Assembly: GCF_000368265.1 (NCBI RefSeq)
Contig: NZ_KB851219.1
Span: 783,486 to 847,485 of the forward strand
DNA from: Acinetobacter brisouisimilis
Lineage (GTDB): Bacteria; Pseudomonadota; Gammaproteobacteria; Pseudomonadales; Moraxellaceae
Direction: 5' to 3'
Length of the DNA: 64,000 bases
Positions 9,805 through 19,163 of this stretch are shown one piece after another. Within the stretch, counting starts at the first letter, position 1. Each line of letters starts with the position of its first letter. Below the pieces are notes generated by a model. The model was not told the origin of the DNA and did no database searches. It was given only the letters and a program-made list of their open reading frames with translations. The translations under genes and the position numbers were made by a program.

Positions 9805-10902
9805 ATGTCACGTCCAATTACGGCAATTATTCATCATGAAGCATTAGCACATAACTTGGCTATGGTTCGCAGTACCGTTGAAAATAGTCAAGTCTTTGCC
9901 GTAGTCAAAGCAAATGCATATGGTCATCGCATTGAAAATGTTTACAGTGCATTTAAAACAGCGGATGGCTTCGCTCTACTCGATATTGCTGAAGCGAAAA
10001 AGTTACGTGCTTTAGGATGGGACGGACCGATTATATTGCTCGAAGGGATATTCTCACCACAAGACCTTTTTGATTGCACTCAATATAACTTGAGTTTTGC
10101 GATTCATAATGAAACACAGGTGAAATGGGTTCAGCAACATCAATATCCTGCTCAATTTAATGTATTTTTAAAAATGAATAACGGTATGAACCGTTTAGGG
10201 TTTAAACCGAGCGAATATGTAAGTATTTGGAATCAATTACATTTAAATTCTGCAATCAAAAGCATCACGCATATGATGCATTTTTCTGATGCAGATGGTG
10301 AGCGTTTAGGCAAACCAGGCATTAACTATCAATTAGAAACCTTTGAAGAAACCGTCAAAGATTTGCCAGGTAAACGTTCAGTCAGTAATAGTGCGGCCAT
10401 TCTTCGATACAAGCTTCATTCAGATTATGTTCGTAGCGGTATTGTGCTTTACGGTAGTTCACCAGATTATCCAACACATACCATCCATGACTGGAATCTA
10501 AAACCCACCATGACGCTGAAAAGTGAATTAATCGCAATTCAGGATTTGCAAGATCATGAAACGATTGGCTATGGTTCGACTTTCACTACAGAAGGGCCAA
10601 TGAAAATCGGGATTGTGGCTTGTGGTTATGCAGATGGATATCAACGTGTATCACCAACAGGTACGCCAGTTCTGGTGAATGGGGTTCGAACTCGACTGAT
10701 TGGTCGAGTGAGTATGGATATGCTTGCTGTCGATGTCACCCATATTAGCGATGCACAAGTCGGTAGTGAAGTTGTACTTTGGGGCAAATCTTCTTCTGGC
10801 ACAATTTTACCGATTGATGAAGTTGCGAGCGCATCTGGAACTGTCGGCTATGAACTGATGTGCGGCGTCACATCAAGAGTTACTTTTTTAAATCAACCGT
10901 AG
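9805..10902 (+). CDS. alr: Alanine racemase
   Basis: PLP enzyme interconverting L- and D-alanine, giving D-Ala for peptidoglycan or opening D-Ala catabolism. 365 residues, the family length. The PLP lysine is Lys35 in FAVVKANAYGH; the C-terminal barrel/beta domain carries the catalytic tyrosine region (IGYGSTFTTEGPMKIGIVACGYADGY, residues ~253-278, quoted in part) and GRVSMDMLAVD. The product could be the catabolic DadX or the biosynthetic Alr. Linkage to a RidA-family gene 11 bases downstream suggests amino-acid catabolism, where RidA removes reactive enamines formed by PLP enzymes. Confidence 0.95.
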   Translation: MSRPITAIIHHEALAHNLAMVRSTVENSQVFAVVKANAYGHRIENVYSAFKTADGFALLDIAEAKKLRALGWDGPIILLEGIFSPQDLFDCTQYNLSFAIHNETQVKWVQQHQYPAQFNVFLKMNNGMNRLGFKPSEYVSIWNQLHLNSAIKSITHMMHFSDADGERLGKPGINYQLETFEETVKDLPGKRSVSNSAAILRYKLHSDYVRSGIVLYGSSPDYPTHTIHDWNLKPTMTLKSELIAIQDLQDHETIGYGSTFTTEGPMKIGIVACGYADGYQRVSPTGTPVLVNGVRTRLIGRVSMDMLAVDVTHISDAQVGSEVVLWGKSSSGTILPIDEVASASGTVGYELMCGVTSRVTFLNQP

Positions 10903-10913
10903 AGAAATCACAC

Positions 10914-11273
10914 ATGTCAAATTCTAGCATTGAGCATTTTAAAACAACGGAAGTCATGAGTGCAGTGACTGTATTCAATAGCGTTGTTTATTTATCTGGT
11001 CAAGTACCTAAAAACACCGATTTGGATATTGAAGGTCAAACCAAAGAGATCTTGGCAACGATTGATGAGTTGTTAGCTTTGGCAAACACCGATAAAACTA
11101 AATTGATTTCAGCTCAGGTTTTCATCAAAAATCTAGAAGATTTCCCAAAATTTAACGCAATCTGGGTGGATTGGTTAAAAGGCAATGCAACTCCTGCGCG
11201 TGCGACCATTCAAGCAGATTTAGTTAACCCGAAATGGTTAATTGAAATTGCTGTAACAGCAGCTCAAATTTAA
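10914..11273 (+). CDS. RidA-family (YjgF/UK114) enamine/imine deaminase
   Basis: 119 residues with the RidA signature: an N-terminal beta strand, QVPKNTDLDIEGQTKEI, then PARATIQADL, in which the arginine is the substrate-carboxylate ligand. These trimeric cytosolic proteins hydrolyse 2-aminoacrylate and related imines released by PLP enzymes. The start ATG at 10914 is 11 bases after the alr stop; the frame is open further upstream into alr but the alignment begins here. The spacing argues for co-transcription with alr and a protective role around alanine metabolism. Confidence 0.88.
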   Translation: MSNSSIEHFKTTEVMSAVTVFNSVVYLSGQVPKNTDLDIEGQTKEILATIDELLALANTDKTKLISAQVFIKNLEDFPKFNAIWVDWLKGNATPARATIQADLVNPKWLIEIAVTAAQI

Positions 11274-11878
11274 GTTCATTCATAGTGCTATTTTCTATTC
11301 AATGAATATAGGGGTGTCCTTATTTGATAAATAGTTCAGAAATGACTATTTTGATGCTAAATGATTTATTCAATAGACTTCTTTCATAATTGTCTACACC
11401 CTCTTTATTTTTCTCCCATAAGGAGAAATAAAAAGGACTTATGAAAGAAGTCCAATAAACAATATTTTATCTGCATCATTCAATCAAATCTGGACACGCC
11501 TAGATCACAAACGAGGATATGGAGCAATATTATCCAGTAATCTGTCATCAGATTCCCCTTATTTTCGATTGTTCACTTCACAACCAAGAAAAATAACAGG
11601 TTTTGTGAGCCTTTTTCTTTTGTAATCCAGTCGTTATTCTAAGATTTACTCACCAACATATACGGGATGATTTATCTTTAGCTCAATCATCGCGAATCAT
11701 ATAAATATTCAGATTTTTGAAAAGTAAAACTGTGTGTGATTTCATCACTAAAATAGAATTCAATTGAAAATGCTGCAAATTGCCCAATATTAATCTTCGG
11801 CAGTTAAAGACAACTGAAATAACACCAAGTATGATCAAGTCATGTGGTGTTGAGTTCAGAAAAAAATTAGGACGATAT
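11274..11878. other. Non-coding region between ridA and pepN
   Basis: About 600 bases. The left third carries the inverted-repeat element at 11376-11453. From 11458 to 11622 one plus-strand frame is open for ~54 codons with protein-like composition (a start codon is absent), perhaps a gene relic. The right part must contain the pepN promoter. The pepN frame itself is open back to a TTG at 11780, but the extra 33 codons have no ribosome-binding site. Confidence 0.45.
11376..11453. repeat. Nested inverted-repeat element, possible miniature transposable element
   Basis: GACTTCTTTCATAA (11376-11389) is repeated exactly and inverted as TTATGAAAGAAGTC (11439-11452), 14 of 14. Inside lies a second, imperfect hairpin, TTTATTTTTCTCC / GGAGAAATAAA (11404-11431). 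The right arm is also self-complementary (GGACTT / AAGTCC, 11435-11453). The whole unit is 77 bases and non-coding. Terminal repeats of this form resemble insertion-sequence ends, so a MITE-like or solo-end remnant is likely; a complex terminator for ridA is the alternative. Confidence 0.55.
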
Positions 11879-14485
11879 ATGAATATTGCAGCAAATCCAG
11901 TGGTTGAAGCCGATCAAACGGTTTATTTAAAAGATTATCAAAAACCAAGTTTTCTTGTCGATTCGATTGATTTAGACATTCGAGTCTATGACGACCACAC
12001 GATTGTGGATGCAACGTTAAATATAAAGCGTCAAACAGCAGGAAATCTGGTGCTGCTAGGGCGAGACTTAGAACTCAAATCGATTCGTTTAAATGGTGAT
12101 TTGTTATCTGAAACCGAGTATCAGCTCAATGCAGAGCAGCTTGTACTTGCCAATGTTCCAGATCAGGCGGTGATTCAGACCCAAGTCATTATTCATCCTG
12201 AAAGCAATACCATGCTGGAAGGCTTGTATCAGGCGGGTGATTTGTTTGTCACTCAAAATGAACCTGAAGGTTTTCGTAAAATTACCTTTTATCCAGACCG
12301 TCCAGATGTTTTATCTGTCTTTACCACGCGTGTAGAAGCTGATAAAAAATACCCTGTATTACTGGCGAATGGTAACTTGCTGGAAACTGGTGAAGCAGGT
12401 GAAGGTCGTCATTATGCGCTGTGGCAAGATCCAACCAAAAAACCAAGTTATCTGTTTGCCTGCGTGATTGGTAATTTGGCTGTATTGAAAGATCGCTATG
12501 TCACTTCAGAAGGGCGTGATGTCGCTTTAGAAATTTATGCGATTGAAAAAGACATTCCAAAATGCCACATCGCGATGGAAGCGTTGAAACACTCTATGCG
12601 TTGGGATGAAGAGCATTATGGTCGCGCTTACGATCTTGATAATTATATGATTGTAGCGGTGAGCCAGTTCAACATGGGCGCAATGGAAAATAAAGGTTTA
12701 AATATCTTTAATACTTCGTGCGTACTTGCCGATGAAGAATACACTACTGATGCTGCAATTATGCGTGTGCAATCAGTCATTGCACACGAATATTTCCATA
12801 ACTGGACAGGCAACCGTATTACTTGTCGCGACTGGTTCCAGTTGTGCTTAAAAGAAGGTTTAACAGTGTTCCGTGATCAGTCTTTCTCGGAAGATTTACA
12901 ATCTGCTGCGGTGCAGCGTATCGATGATGTTGCGGTACTGAAATCACATCAATTCCCTGAAGATGCTGGTCCACTCTCACATCCGCCACGCCCAGATCAC
13001 TTTGTTGAAATTAACAATTTTTATACCGCAACAGTCTATGAAAAAGGTGCGGAAATTAACCGCATGATGTCAACTTTGCTGGGCAAAGAAAAATACCGTC
13101 AGGGCACAGATGAATACTTCCGCCGTCACGATGGTCAAGCTGTTACAGTAGAAGACTGGGTGGCAGCACTTTCAGCAGGTTCGGGTGTGGATTTATCGGC
13201 ATTTTTAAACTGGTACAACCAACCAGGCACACCAAAACTAGAAGCGAAAGGCGAGTATGATGCTGAGGCTCAGACTTATCGTTTAAGCTTGAAACAAAGT
13301 TTAAAAATACATCAAAAATATCCAGATCTGAAAGCCGTTCCAATTCCTGTGGCATTGGCATTGTTTAATGCCAAGACAGGTGAACAATATACGCTGCATT
13401 CAAAAGACCTGTTTGTAAATGATGTGAAAGATGGTGTGTATCTGTTTAATCAGGATCAGACAACCATTGAATTTACAGGTGTGACTGAACAACCTGTCGT
13501 GTCATTGCTGCGTAATTTCTCTGCGCCTGTGAATCTGGAGTTCGATTATTCGAACGATGAACTGGCATTTTTAATTCAGCATGAAACCAATGGTTTCAAT
13601 CAGTGGCAAGCCACCCAAACCTTGCTGGAACGAATTTTACTCGAAGATCATTCAGCAGATGCTTATATTCAGGCCTTGAAAAATACCTTACCTGAGCTAG
13701 TGCAGCGTGATCCGTTGCTAGCTTCGCGTTTACTGGATGTACCTGCTGAAGGTTATTTGGGTAGCCGTATTGATCAGAACTACCAACCAGAAGTTGTTCA
13801 AAGTAAACGTAATGCTTTATTAGATACTTTTGCCCGTGAAATGGGGGATTTCTGGAAAGAGACTCATCAGGCGCTTGATCCAGAGCTGCAAAATGAATTT
13901 TCACAGGCAATGGGTGAACGTGCATTGAAAAATATTGCACTGACCTATATGGCACGTCAGGGTGATGCAGATGCCTTTACTTGGGCAGAGGCACAGTATC
14001 AAACGACCCGAAACATGTCTGAGCGCTTGGGTGCATTGAAAGTGTTGGTCTGGAATGATGCGCCACAAGCCAAAGCGTATCTTGCTGATTTCTATAATCG
14101 CTTTAATGATGAAGCATTGGCACTCGATCAATGGTTTATGTTGCAAGCTTCACATCCAAAAGCTAATGCGGAAACCATTCAGTATTTAACCTCACACCCT
14201 GATTATGATTTGGGAACACCAAACCGTATTCGTGCGGTGAGTGGTGGTTTGAATGCCAATCCTGTGAATACTTGGAGTTTCGGGGTGCAGCACTTTATTG
14301 AGCTTGCTCGGTATCTGGATGAGAAAAACCCGATTGTAGGTTCACGTATGCTACAAGTGTTATCTCGTTGGTACACTTTGGCAGAGCCGCAGCGTTCGAC
14401 AGTCCAACAACAGTTGCTGGAATTGAAAGCGCAGGTGAAATCTAAAAATGTGGCTGAAACTTTAAATAGCATGCTTAGTATCTAA
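11879..14485 (+). CDS. pepN: Aminopeptidase N (M1 zinc metallopeptidase)
   Basis: Broad-specificity cytosolic aminopeptidase of the gammaproteobacterial PepN type, 868 residues (E. coli PepN is 870). The substrate-anchoring GAMEN motif is at 267-271. Zinc ligands are in HEYFHN (His303, His307; catalytic Glu304) and the glutamate 19 residues on, in the KEGLTVFRDQ segment. The C-terminal helical domain is complete and ends with an SML-type tail. I start at ATG 11879, with AGGA about 8 bases upstream; a TTG at 11780 in the same frame would add 33 residues that do not look like the family N-terminus. Single gene. Confidence 0.96.
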   Translation: MNIAANPVVEADQTVYLKDYQKPSFLVDSIDLDIRVYDDHTIVDATLNIKRQTAGNLVLLGRDLELKSIRLNGDLLSETEYQLNAEQLVLANVPDQAVIQTQVIIHPESNTMLEGLYQAGDLFVTQNEPEGFRKITFYPDRPDVLSVFTTRVEADKKYPVLLANGNLLETGEAGEGRHYALWQDPTKKPSYLFACVIGNLAVLKDRYVTSEGRDVALEIYAIEKDIPKCHIAMEALKHSMRWDEEHYGRAYDLDNYMIVAVSQFNMGAMENKGLNIFNTSCVLADEEYTTDAAIMRVQSVIAHEYFHNWTGNRITCRDWFQLCLKEGLTVFRDQSFSEDLQSAAVQRIDDVAVLKSHQFPEDAGPLSHPPRPDHFVEINNFYTATVYEKGAEINRMMSTLLGKEKYRQGTDEYFRRHDGQAVTVEDWVAALSAGSGVDLSAFLNWYNQPGTPKLEAKGEYDAEAQTYRLSLKQSLKIHQKYPDLKAVPIPVALALFNAKTGEQYTLHSKDLFVNDVKDGVYLFNQDQTTIEFTGVTEQPVVSLLRNFSAPVNLEFDYSNDELAFLIQHETNGFNQWQATQTLLERILLEDHSADAYIQALKNTLPELVQRDPLLASRLLDVPAEGYLGSRIDQNYQPEVVQSKRNALLDTFAREMGDFWKETHQALDPELQNEFSQAMGERALKNIALTYMARQGDADAFTWAEAQYQTTRNMSERLGALKVLVWNDAPQAKAYLADFYNRFNDEALALDQWFMLQASHPKANAETIQYLTSHPDYDLGTPNRIRAVSGGLNANPVNTWSFGVQHFIELARYLDEKNPIVGSRMLQVLSRWYTLAEPQRSTVQQQLLELKAQVKSKNVAETLNSMLSI

Positions 14486-14573
14486 TTTTATTAGATATAT
14501 TGACATGTAAAAATGAGTGCTATTTCTTCAATTGAGTTGGGGAAATAGCACTTTTTTATTGAGGATTATTTCT

Positions 14574-15063
14574 CTAAGGTGACATATAGCATTGCATAAT
14601 ATGGTGTGCTCTGAGTGGGCCAGGTAAGTGCCCCGTATGTGCACTGCCAAGCAAAGGCAACGTTTGCCAAGCAATTTCATTGACTTCTCTTGGGCTTAAA
14701 TTCAGTTGCTTTAACTGCAATGCAGTCGGCGGTCATTTCCTGATTTTCATTTGCAGAAGCAGGTTGATAGGTTGCATGAACACATTCGTGTGCCAGCCAG
14801 AATATTTGCATGGTTGGTGAAAATTGATTCATGACGACTGGATTTAAAACAATATGCGGTGGGCTATTTCCTGCGACGCCAACATTGTTGAGATTTGGAT
14901 CGAGGTAAATCGGAACTTGATAACCATTATAAAATGAGCAGTTCCAAGGGCGATTTAAAATATTGACAGAATAGACAAGGTTCGCATGAGTTTGTACCGT
15001 TGTCGATAAAAGACAGCCGATCAGTATGCTAAGGAGAACAGAATATTTCATGTTGCGGTTCAT
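14574..15063 (-). pseudogene. Secreted HExxH metallopeptidase-like protein, frameshifted
   Basis: The N-terminal frame codes for a signal peptide (MKYSVLLSILIGCLLS followed by a THA cleavage-like site), a mature domain with two cysteines, then WLAHECVHATYQ (His92, Glu93, His96) and NENQEMTADCIAVK, the pattern of small zinc-dependent peptidases. That frame stops at 14677 soon after the AAAG run near 14709-14712. Moving one base there, the next frame continues directly for about 45 codons (QLNLSPREVNEIAWQ..., then HLPGPLRAHHIMQCY) to a stop at 14574. This tail looks like the usual end of such proteins. One extra A therefore breaks the gene, by real mutation or by sequencing error. No ribosome-binding site stands out; ATG 15063 or 15051 may start it. 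Confidence 0.7.
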
Positions 15064-15458
15064 GCGCTGATATTTAATTTAATTTATTAAAACTAAAAAT
15101 ATGATTTTATATATTTTTATCACAGATCTTCGAGTTTTACTCAAAATAAAATCCGAAAAAATCCCCCCCTGTATCTAAACATTTTCCCTACGACGCATTT
15201 TTAACATTTTCTGTAAATATTGCGTCTTTATCCGAAGTTTGCTGCAAGTGCAGTATTGGCCATTGGCCTTGCTTGAGTTGCATAGTTGTTTTGATCTGCT
15301 CAGAATCAAGTGGTTTTAGCATGTTCTACACGCATTGAGTTGCCGATGTAATTTGACGAAATAAAAAACAAAATTTTCAACAAAAATGATTGACAGGAAA
15401 TTTTAAAAATAATACATATAACATTATAGGTATTATTTTTAATAACTGTACATAGGGA
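15064..15458. other. Intergenic region upstream of the patD-like gene
   Basis: About 395 bases between divergent genes. AT-rich, with a run of seven C near 15164 and no gene that I can support. It holds the promoters of the secreted-peptidase pseudogene and of the aldehyde dehydrogenase operon. Confidence 0.45.
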
Positions 15459-16904
15459 ATGAACAACACAATGAACACACATAAGCTCAAACACTTTATT
15501 AATGGGGAATACGTTGAACCGTTTGGAGGAGCGTACTTTGACCTGACTAGCCCAGTAACAGGCGAGGTCTATGCTCAGTCGCCAAATGCGACCGAAGCTG
15601 AGGTCAATGCTGCTTATCAGGCTGCTAAATCTGCATTTGCCGTCTGGGGGAAAAGTACACCGTCTGTCCGTCAAAAAGCATTGTTGGCGTTGGCAGATGT
15701 GATTGAACAAAATGCAGAGCGCCTTGTGGAAGCGCAAAGTCGAAACACGGGGCAGCTCAAACATTTGATTGCTTCTGAAGAAGTCGCTGCTGCCGCTGAC
15801 CAAATCCGTTTCTTTGCAGGTGCAGCACGCTGTTTGGAAGGCAAATCGACAGGGGAATACTTACAAGGAACCACGTCAAGTATCCGCCGTGAACCATTAG
15901 GCGTGGTTGGACAGGTTGCACCGTGGAATTATCCATTTTTAATGGCTGTCTGGAAAATTGCTCCTGCTTTAGCCGCAGGCAATACCGTAGTCTTGAAACC
16001 GAGTGATACCACACCAGAAAGCACCTTATTACTGGCAGAACTGGCTTCACCTCTGTTTCCAAAAGGCGCGTTTAACGTCGTATTGGGTAATGCTGAAGTC
16101 GGTGCACTGGTGGTATCGCATCGTATCCCTGCATTAGTTTCCATTACAGGTTCAGTACGTGCAGGCTTGCAGGTGGCAGCATCAGCAGCCGCCAATCTTG
16201 CCAAGGCGCATTTGGAACTCGGTGGTAAAGCGCCTGTGTTGATTTTTGCTGATGCGGACTTGGACAAAGCTGCTGAGCATATTGCACTGGCAGGGTATTT
16301 CAATGCAGGTCAAGACTGTACCGCAGCGACTCGTGTTCTGGTTGCCGATGAGGTGCATGACCAGTTTGTAGAAAAACTCGTCCAAGCTGCTAGAAACACT
16401 CATTTTGGTCTGCCAGATGATCAGGATGCTTTATATGGGGCACTCAACAATGCAGGGCAATTAAAACGGATTCAGGGCTTTATTGAACGCTTACCTGCAC
16501 ATGCCAAAATTGAAACAGGCGGGAAAAAAGCTGAGCAGGCGGGGTTCTATTTTGAACCGACCGTGATCACAGGCTTGGCACAGCACGATGAAGTGGTACA
16601 AACCGAAGTTTTTGGGCCAGTTATTACCGTACAGAAATTTAGCGATGAAGCTGATGCTTTAGACAAAGCCAATGATGTGGAGTATGGCTTGGCATCGAGT
16701 GTTTGGACCAAAGATCACTCCCGCGCCATGCGTCTGTCACGCGATTTGGATTTTGGTACGGTGTGGATTAATACTCATATTCCACTCACCGCAGAAATGC
16801 CACATGGCGGTTTTAAAAAATCAGGTTATGGCAAAGATTTATCGGGCTACGGTTTTGAAGAATATACCCGTATCAAACATGTCATGAGCGCTTACGAAGA
16901 TTAA
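15459..16904 (+). CDS. patD: NAD-dependent aldehyde dehydrogenase, gamma-aminobutyraldehyde dehydrogenase type
   Basis: 481 residues, ALDH superfamily. APWNYP at 154-159, the general base in ELGGK (Glu253) and the catalytic cysteine in NAGQDCTAA (Cys287) are all present. The wording RFFAGAARCL, GEYLQGTTSSIRREPLGVV, ASSVWTKD, EMPHGG and SGYGKDLSGYG follows the PatD/YdcW group, which oxidises 4-aminobutanal to GABA in putrescine breakdown. The substrate is therefore inferred to be an aminoaldehyde. It appears to be first gene of an operon with a SnoaL-like gene and an APC permease, consistent with uptake and oxidation of an amine or amino acid. Confidence 0.8.
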   Translation: MNNTMNTHKLKHFINGEYVEPFGGAYFDLTSPVTGEVYAQSPNATEAEVNAAYQAAKSAFAVWGKSTPSVRQKALLALADVIEQNAERLVEAQSRNTGQLKHLIASEEVAAAADQIRFFAGAARCLEGKSTGEYLQGTTSSIRREPLGVVGQVAPWNYPFLMAVWKIAPALAAGNTVVLKPSDTTPESTLLLAELASPLFPKGAFNVVLGNAEVGALVVSHRIPALVSITGSVRAGLQVAASAAANLAKAHLELGGKAPVLIFADADLDKAAEHIALAGYFNAGQDCTAATRVLVADEVHDQFVEKLVQAARNTHFGLPDDQDALYGALNNAGQLKRIQGFIERLPAHAKIETGGKKAEQAGFYFEPTVITGLAQHDEVVQTEVFGPVITVQKFSDEADALDKANDVEYGLASSVWTKDHSRAMRLSRDLDFGTVWINTHIPLTAEMPHGGFKKSGYGKDLSGYGFEEYTRIKHVMSAYED

Positions 16905-16941
16905 TTTTAAACAATAATAAATTCCGATCAGGGAGAACAAC

Positions 16942-17420
16942 ATGCAACAGACAGTACGTGCTTTTAGTTTTATCGCTTTAATGGCGTTGGTTGGTGCGGC
17001 ACATGCTGCACAGGAAGATCCACAAAAAGTCATTGCAGCCTATAGGCAGCATGGAATGCGCATGATGCTGAAAAAGCATCGAAATATTTGGCTCAAGATG
17101 CCGTTTACTACGATGTTACAGTGGGCACGCCGCAAAAAGGACGTGTTGCTGCACGGGATCATGTGATTAAAGTTTTTGTTGGAGCTGTACCGAATCTGAA
17201 ATGGGAAATGATCAGTAAGCCATTGGTCAATAAAGATGGCATTGCTTTCCAGTGGCATTTTAGTGGAACCAATACAGGCGCATGGAGTGCAGAAACGCCC
17301 GCAACAGGTAAACCACTGTCATTTGAAGGGGTGAGTTTTGTACGTATTCACAAGGGTAAGATTACCTATCAGGGTGACTACTACGATGCTTTAGGTTTTA
17401 ACAAACAATTGGGTTGGTAA
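16942..17420 (+). pseudogene. SnoaL/NTF2-like secreted protein, single-base frameshift
   Basis: The first frame (ATG 16942, AGGGAG upstream) gives a signal peptide ending AHAA and then EDPQKVIAAYRQ, and goes out of frame at about 17049. Shifting one base, the next frame continues seamlessly as WNAHDAEKASKYLAQDAVYYD and on to the stop at 17420. If a G is restored in the GCAGCAT stretch (GCAGGCAT), the whole reads as one ~160-residue protein of the SnoaL-like/NTF2 fold (AW.A.HD...A..YLA.DAVYYD, SFEGVSFVRIHKGKI). One missing G breaks the gene. Its position between an aldehyde dehydrogenase and a permease suggests it once belonged to that pathway. Confidence 0.8.
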
Positions 17421-17534
17421 AGCAATCATTTGGATATTGGGTTAGGGGATACCTAATATCCATTTTGGCAATTCCGAGCACGCCTGTTCATGAGTCATTT
17501 ATGACAAAAGGCAGGGGCAATATCTGGAAATAAC

Positions 17535-19049
17535 ATGACAAAACATTCGATTAAAGAAGATGTGGGACTGGTGGTCGATGAAGTCAAACACATCGCAAAT
17601 GCAGTAGATCAGGAAGCCACCCAATTTGAACGCTCAATTGGTCTGATTTCAAATTTCTCGTTGGGGTTTACCTATTTGTCACCGCTGACGGCAGTGTATT
17701 CACTGTTTGCACTGGCGATTACACTGGCAGGACCGCCCTCGATTTGGTGGATTTTAATTGTTGCGATTGGGCAATTGTTGGTGGCGGTAGTATTTGGGGA
17801 AACCGCATCGCAGTATCCCATTACAGGGGGATTGTATCCGTGGGCACGCCGTTTGTGGGGACGCAAATATGCATGGATGGCTGCATGGATTTATCTGTGG
17901 GCATTGGTTGTCACTGTCACCTCGATTGTGGAATACAGTAGTGGTTTTGTGTTGACATTACTGCATTTGCCATCGACTGCCATGAATAACCTAATTACCT
18001 CAGTGATTTTGCTGTTGACGATTATGATGGTCAACATGTCAGGCACGAAAAATCTGGCACGCGTTGCACGTATTGGCTTTTGGTGTGAAATCCTGAGCGT
18101 GATTGGGTTGGGTTTATATTTACTGATTTTCCACCGTGCGCAGCCATTTTCAGTGGTGTTTGACTCGATGGGTGTATTGGCGAGCAATGGCTCCTACTTT
18201 AGTGCCTTCATGTCAGCATCTCTGTTGGGTTTGTTTATGTTCTTTGGTTTTGAGGCCTGTGGAAACGTAGCAGAAGAAGTACAAAACCCAAGCCGCCAAA
18301 TTCCTGTGGCGATGATTTTAAGTATTGTGTTTGGTGCGGTGTCTGCGATTTTATCGGTATTGGGTTATTTGATGGCATCACCGAACTTGCTGAAAATCGT
18401 ATCGGGTAAAGTGACTGACCCAATTCCTGCGATTTTAAATGAAGCATTGGGGACAACGGGCGCGAACATTTTTATCGTGGTTGCGATTGTGGCGATGTTG
18501 TCATGTATCTTGTCATTACAAGCTGCTTTAAGCCGTTTGGTATTCTCATTTGCGCGCGATGAAATGTTGCCAAATAGCCAATGGATGGCAAAATTGTCAA
18601 AACAAGGTGTACCTGACCATGCCATGATCGTGAGCTGTATCTTACCGATTTTGTTGTGTTTCTTAGTCTACTTCCAGCCAGACAGCTTGGCACGTATTAC
18701 TGCATTTGCCGTGATCGGGATTTATTGTGCATTTCAGATGGTGGTACTGGCAGCACTGCGTCAGCGTTTTAAAGGCTGGAAACCCGCAGGTGAATGGACT
18801 GTTGGCGGCTGGGGGATGATTATCAACATCTTGGCACTGGCATACGGAATTTTTGCGATTTATTTACTGGCACAACCTGCAACAGGGAACTCGTTTGTAG
18901 ATCGCTGGATTGTGTTGATCGGTCTTGGTTTTGTGATCGGCAGTGGTTTAGTCTACATGTTCGTAGCAAAACCATATAACAAATCGCAAGCCCCAGAAGA
19001 TGATGCAGTAGCATACGCTGCTCAGCTTCGAGCCAAATCTAACACATAA
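17535..19049 (+). CDS. APC-superfamily amino acid/amine permease
   Basis: 504 residues with about twelve hydrophobic helices and a 40-residue hydrophilic N-terminus. TM1 region is FSLGFTYLSPLTAVYSLF; ETASQYPITGGLYPWARRLWG is the APC signature near TM2-3, and FGFEACGNVAEEVQNPSRQIP is the conserved loop of the ACT/BAT1-type permeases (choline, GABA, basic amino acids). The exact substrate is unknown; the link with a PatD-type ALDH suggests a polyamine, GABA or a similar amine. The start has GGAAA about 6 bases upstream. Confidence 0.85.
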   Translation: MTKHSIKEDVGLVVDEVKHIANAVDQEATQFERSIGLISNFSLGFTYLSPLTAVYSLFALAITLAGPPSIWWILIVAIGQLLVAVVFGETASQYPITGGLYPWARRLWGRKYAWMAAWIYLWALVVTVTSIVEYSSGFVLTLLHLPSTAMNNLITSVILLLTIMMVNMSGTKNLARVARIGFWCEILSVIGLGLYLLIFHRAQPFSVVFDSMGVLASNGSYFSAFMSASLLGLFMFFGFEACGNVAEEVQNPSRQIPVAMILSIVFGAVSAILSVLGYLMASPNLLKIVSGKVTDPIPAILNEALGTTGANIFIVVAIVAMLSCILSLQAALSRLVFSFARDEMLPNSQWMAKLSKQGVPDHAMIVSCILPILLCFLVYFQPDSLARITAFAVIGIYCAFQMVVLAALRQRFKGWKPAGEWTVGGWGMIINILALAYGIFAIYLLAQPATGNSFVDRWIVLIGLGFVIGSGLVYMFVAKPYNKSQAPEDDAVAYAAQLRAKSNT

Positions 19050-19051
19050 AA

Positions 19052-19080
19052 AAGATTGCAGGTGACATGCCTGCAATCTT
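19052..19080. terminator. Terminator between permease and LysR gene
   Basis: Eleven-base stem AAGATTGCAGG (19052-19062) / CCTGCAATCTT (19070-19080). On the minus strand it is followed by a run of six U, so it mainly ends the LysR transcript; it also sits 3 bases after the permease stop. Confidence 0.85.
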
Positions 19081-19163
19081 CATCATCTTTGAAATCTTTA
19101 ACTTAATTGGAGTTGTGACTGTTGTTGCAGCAATTGCACAACCAACCGTGCAGCATACTTTGC

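Noticed and set aside
11780..11878. 33-codon N-terminal extension of pepN from TTG
   Set aside because: No ribosome-binding site, while ATG 11879 has AGGA and gives the family length of 868.
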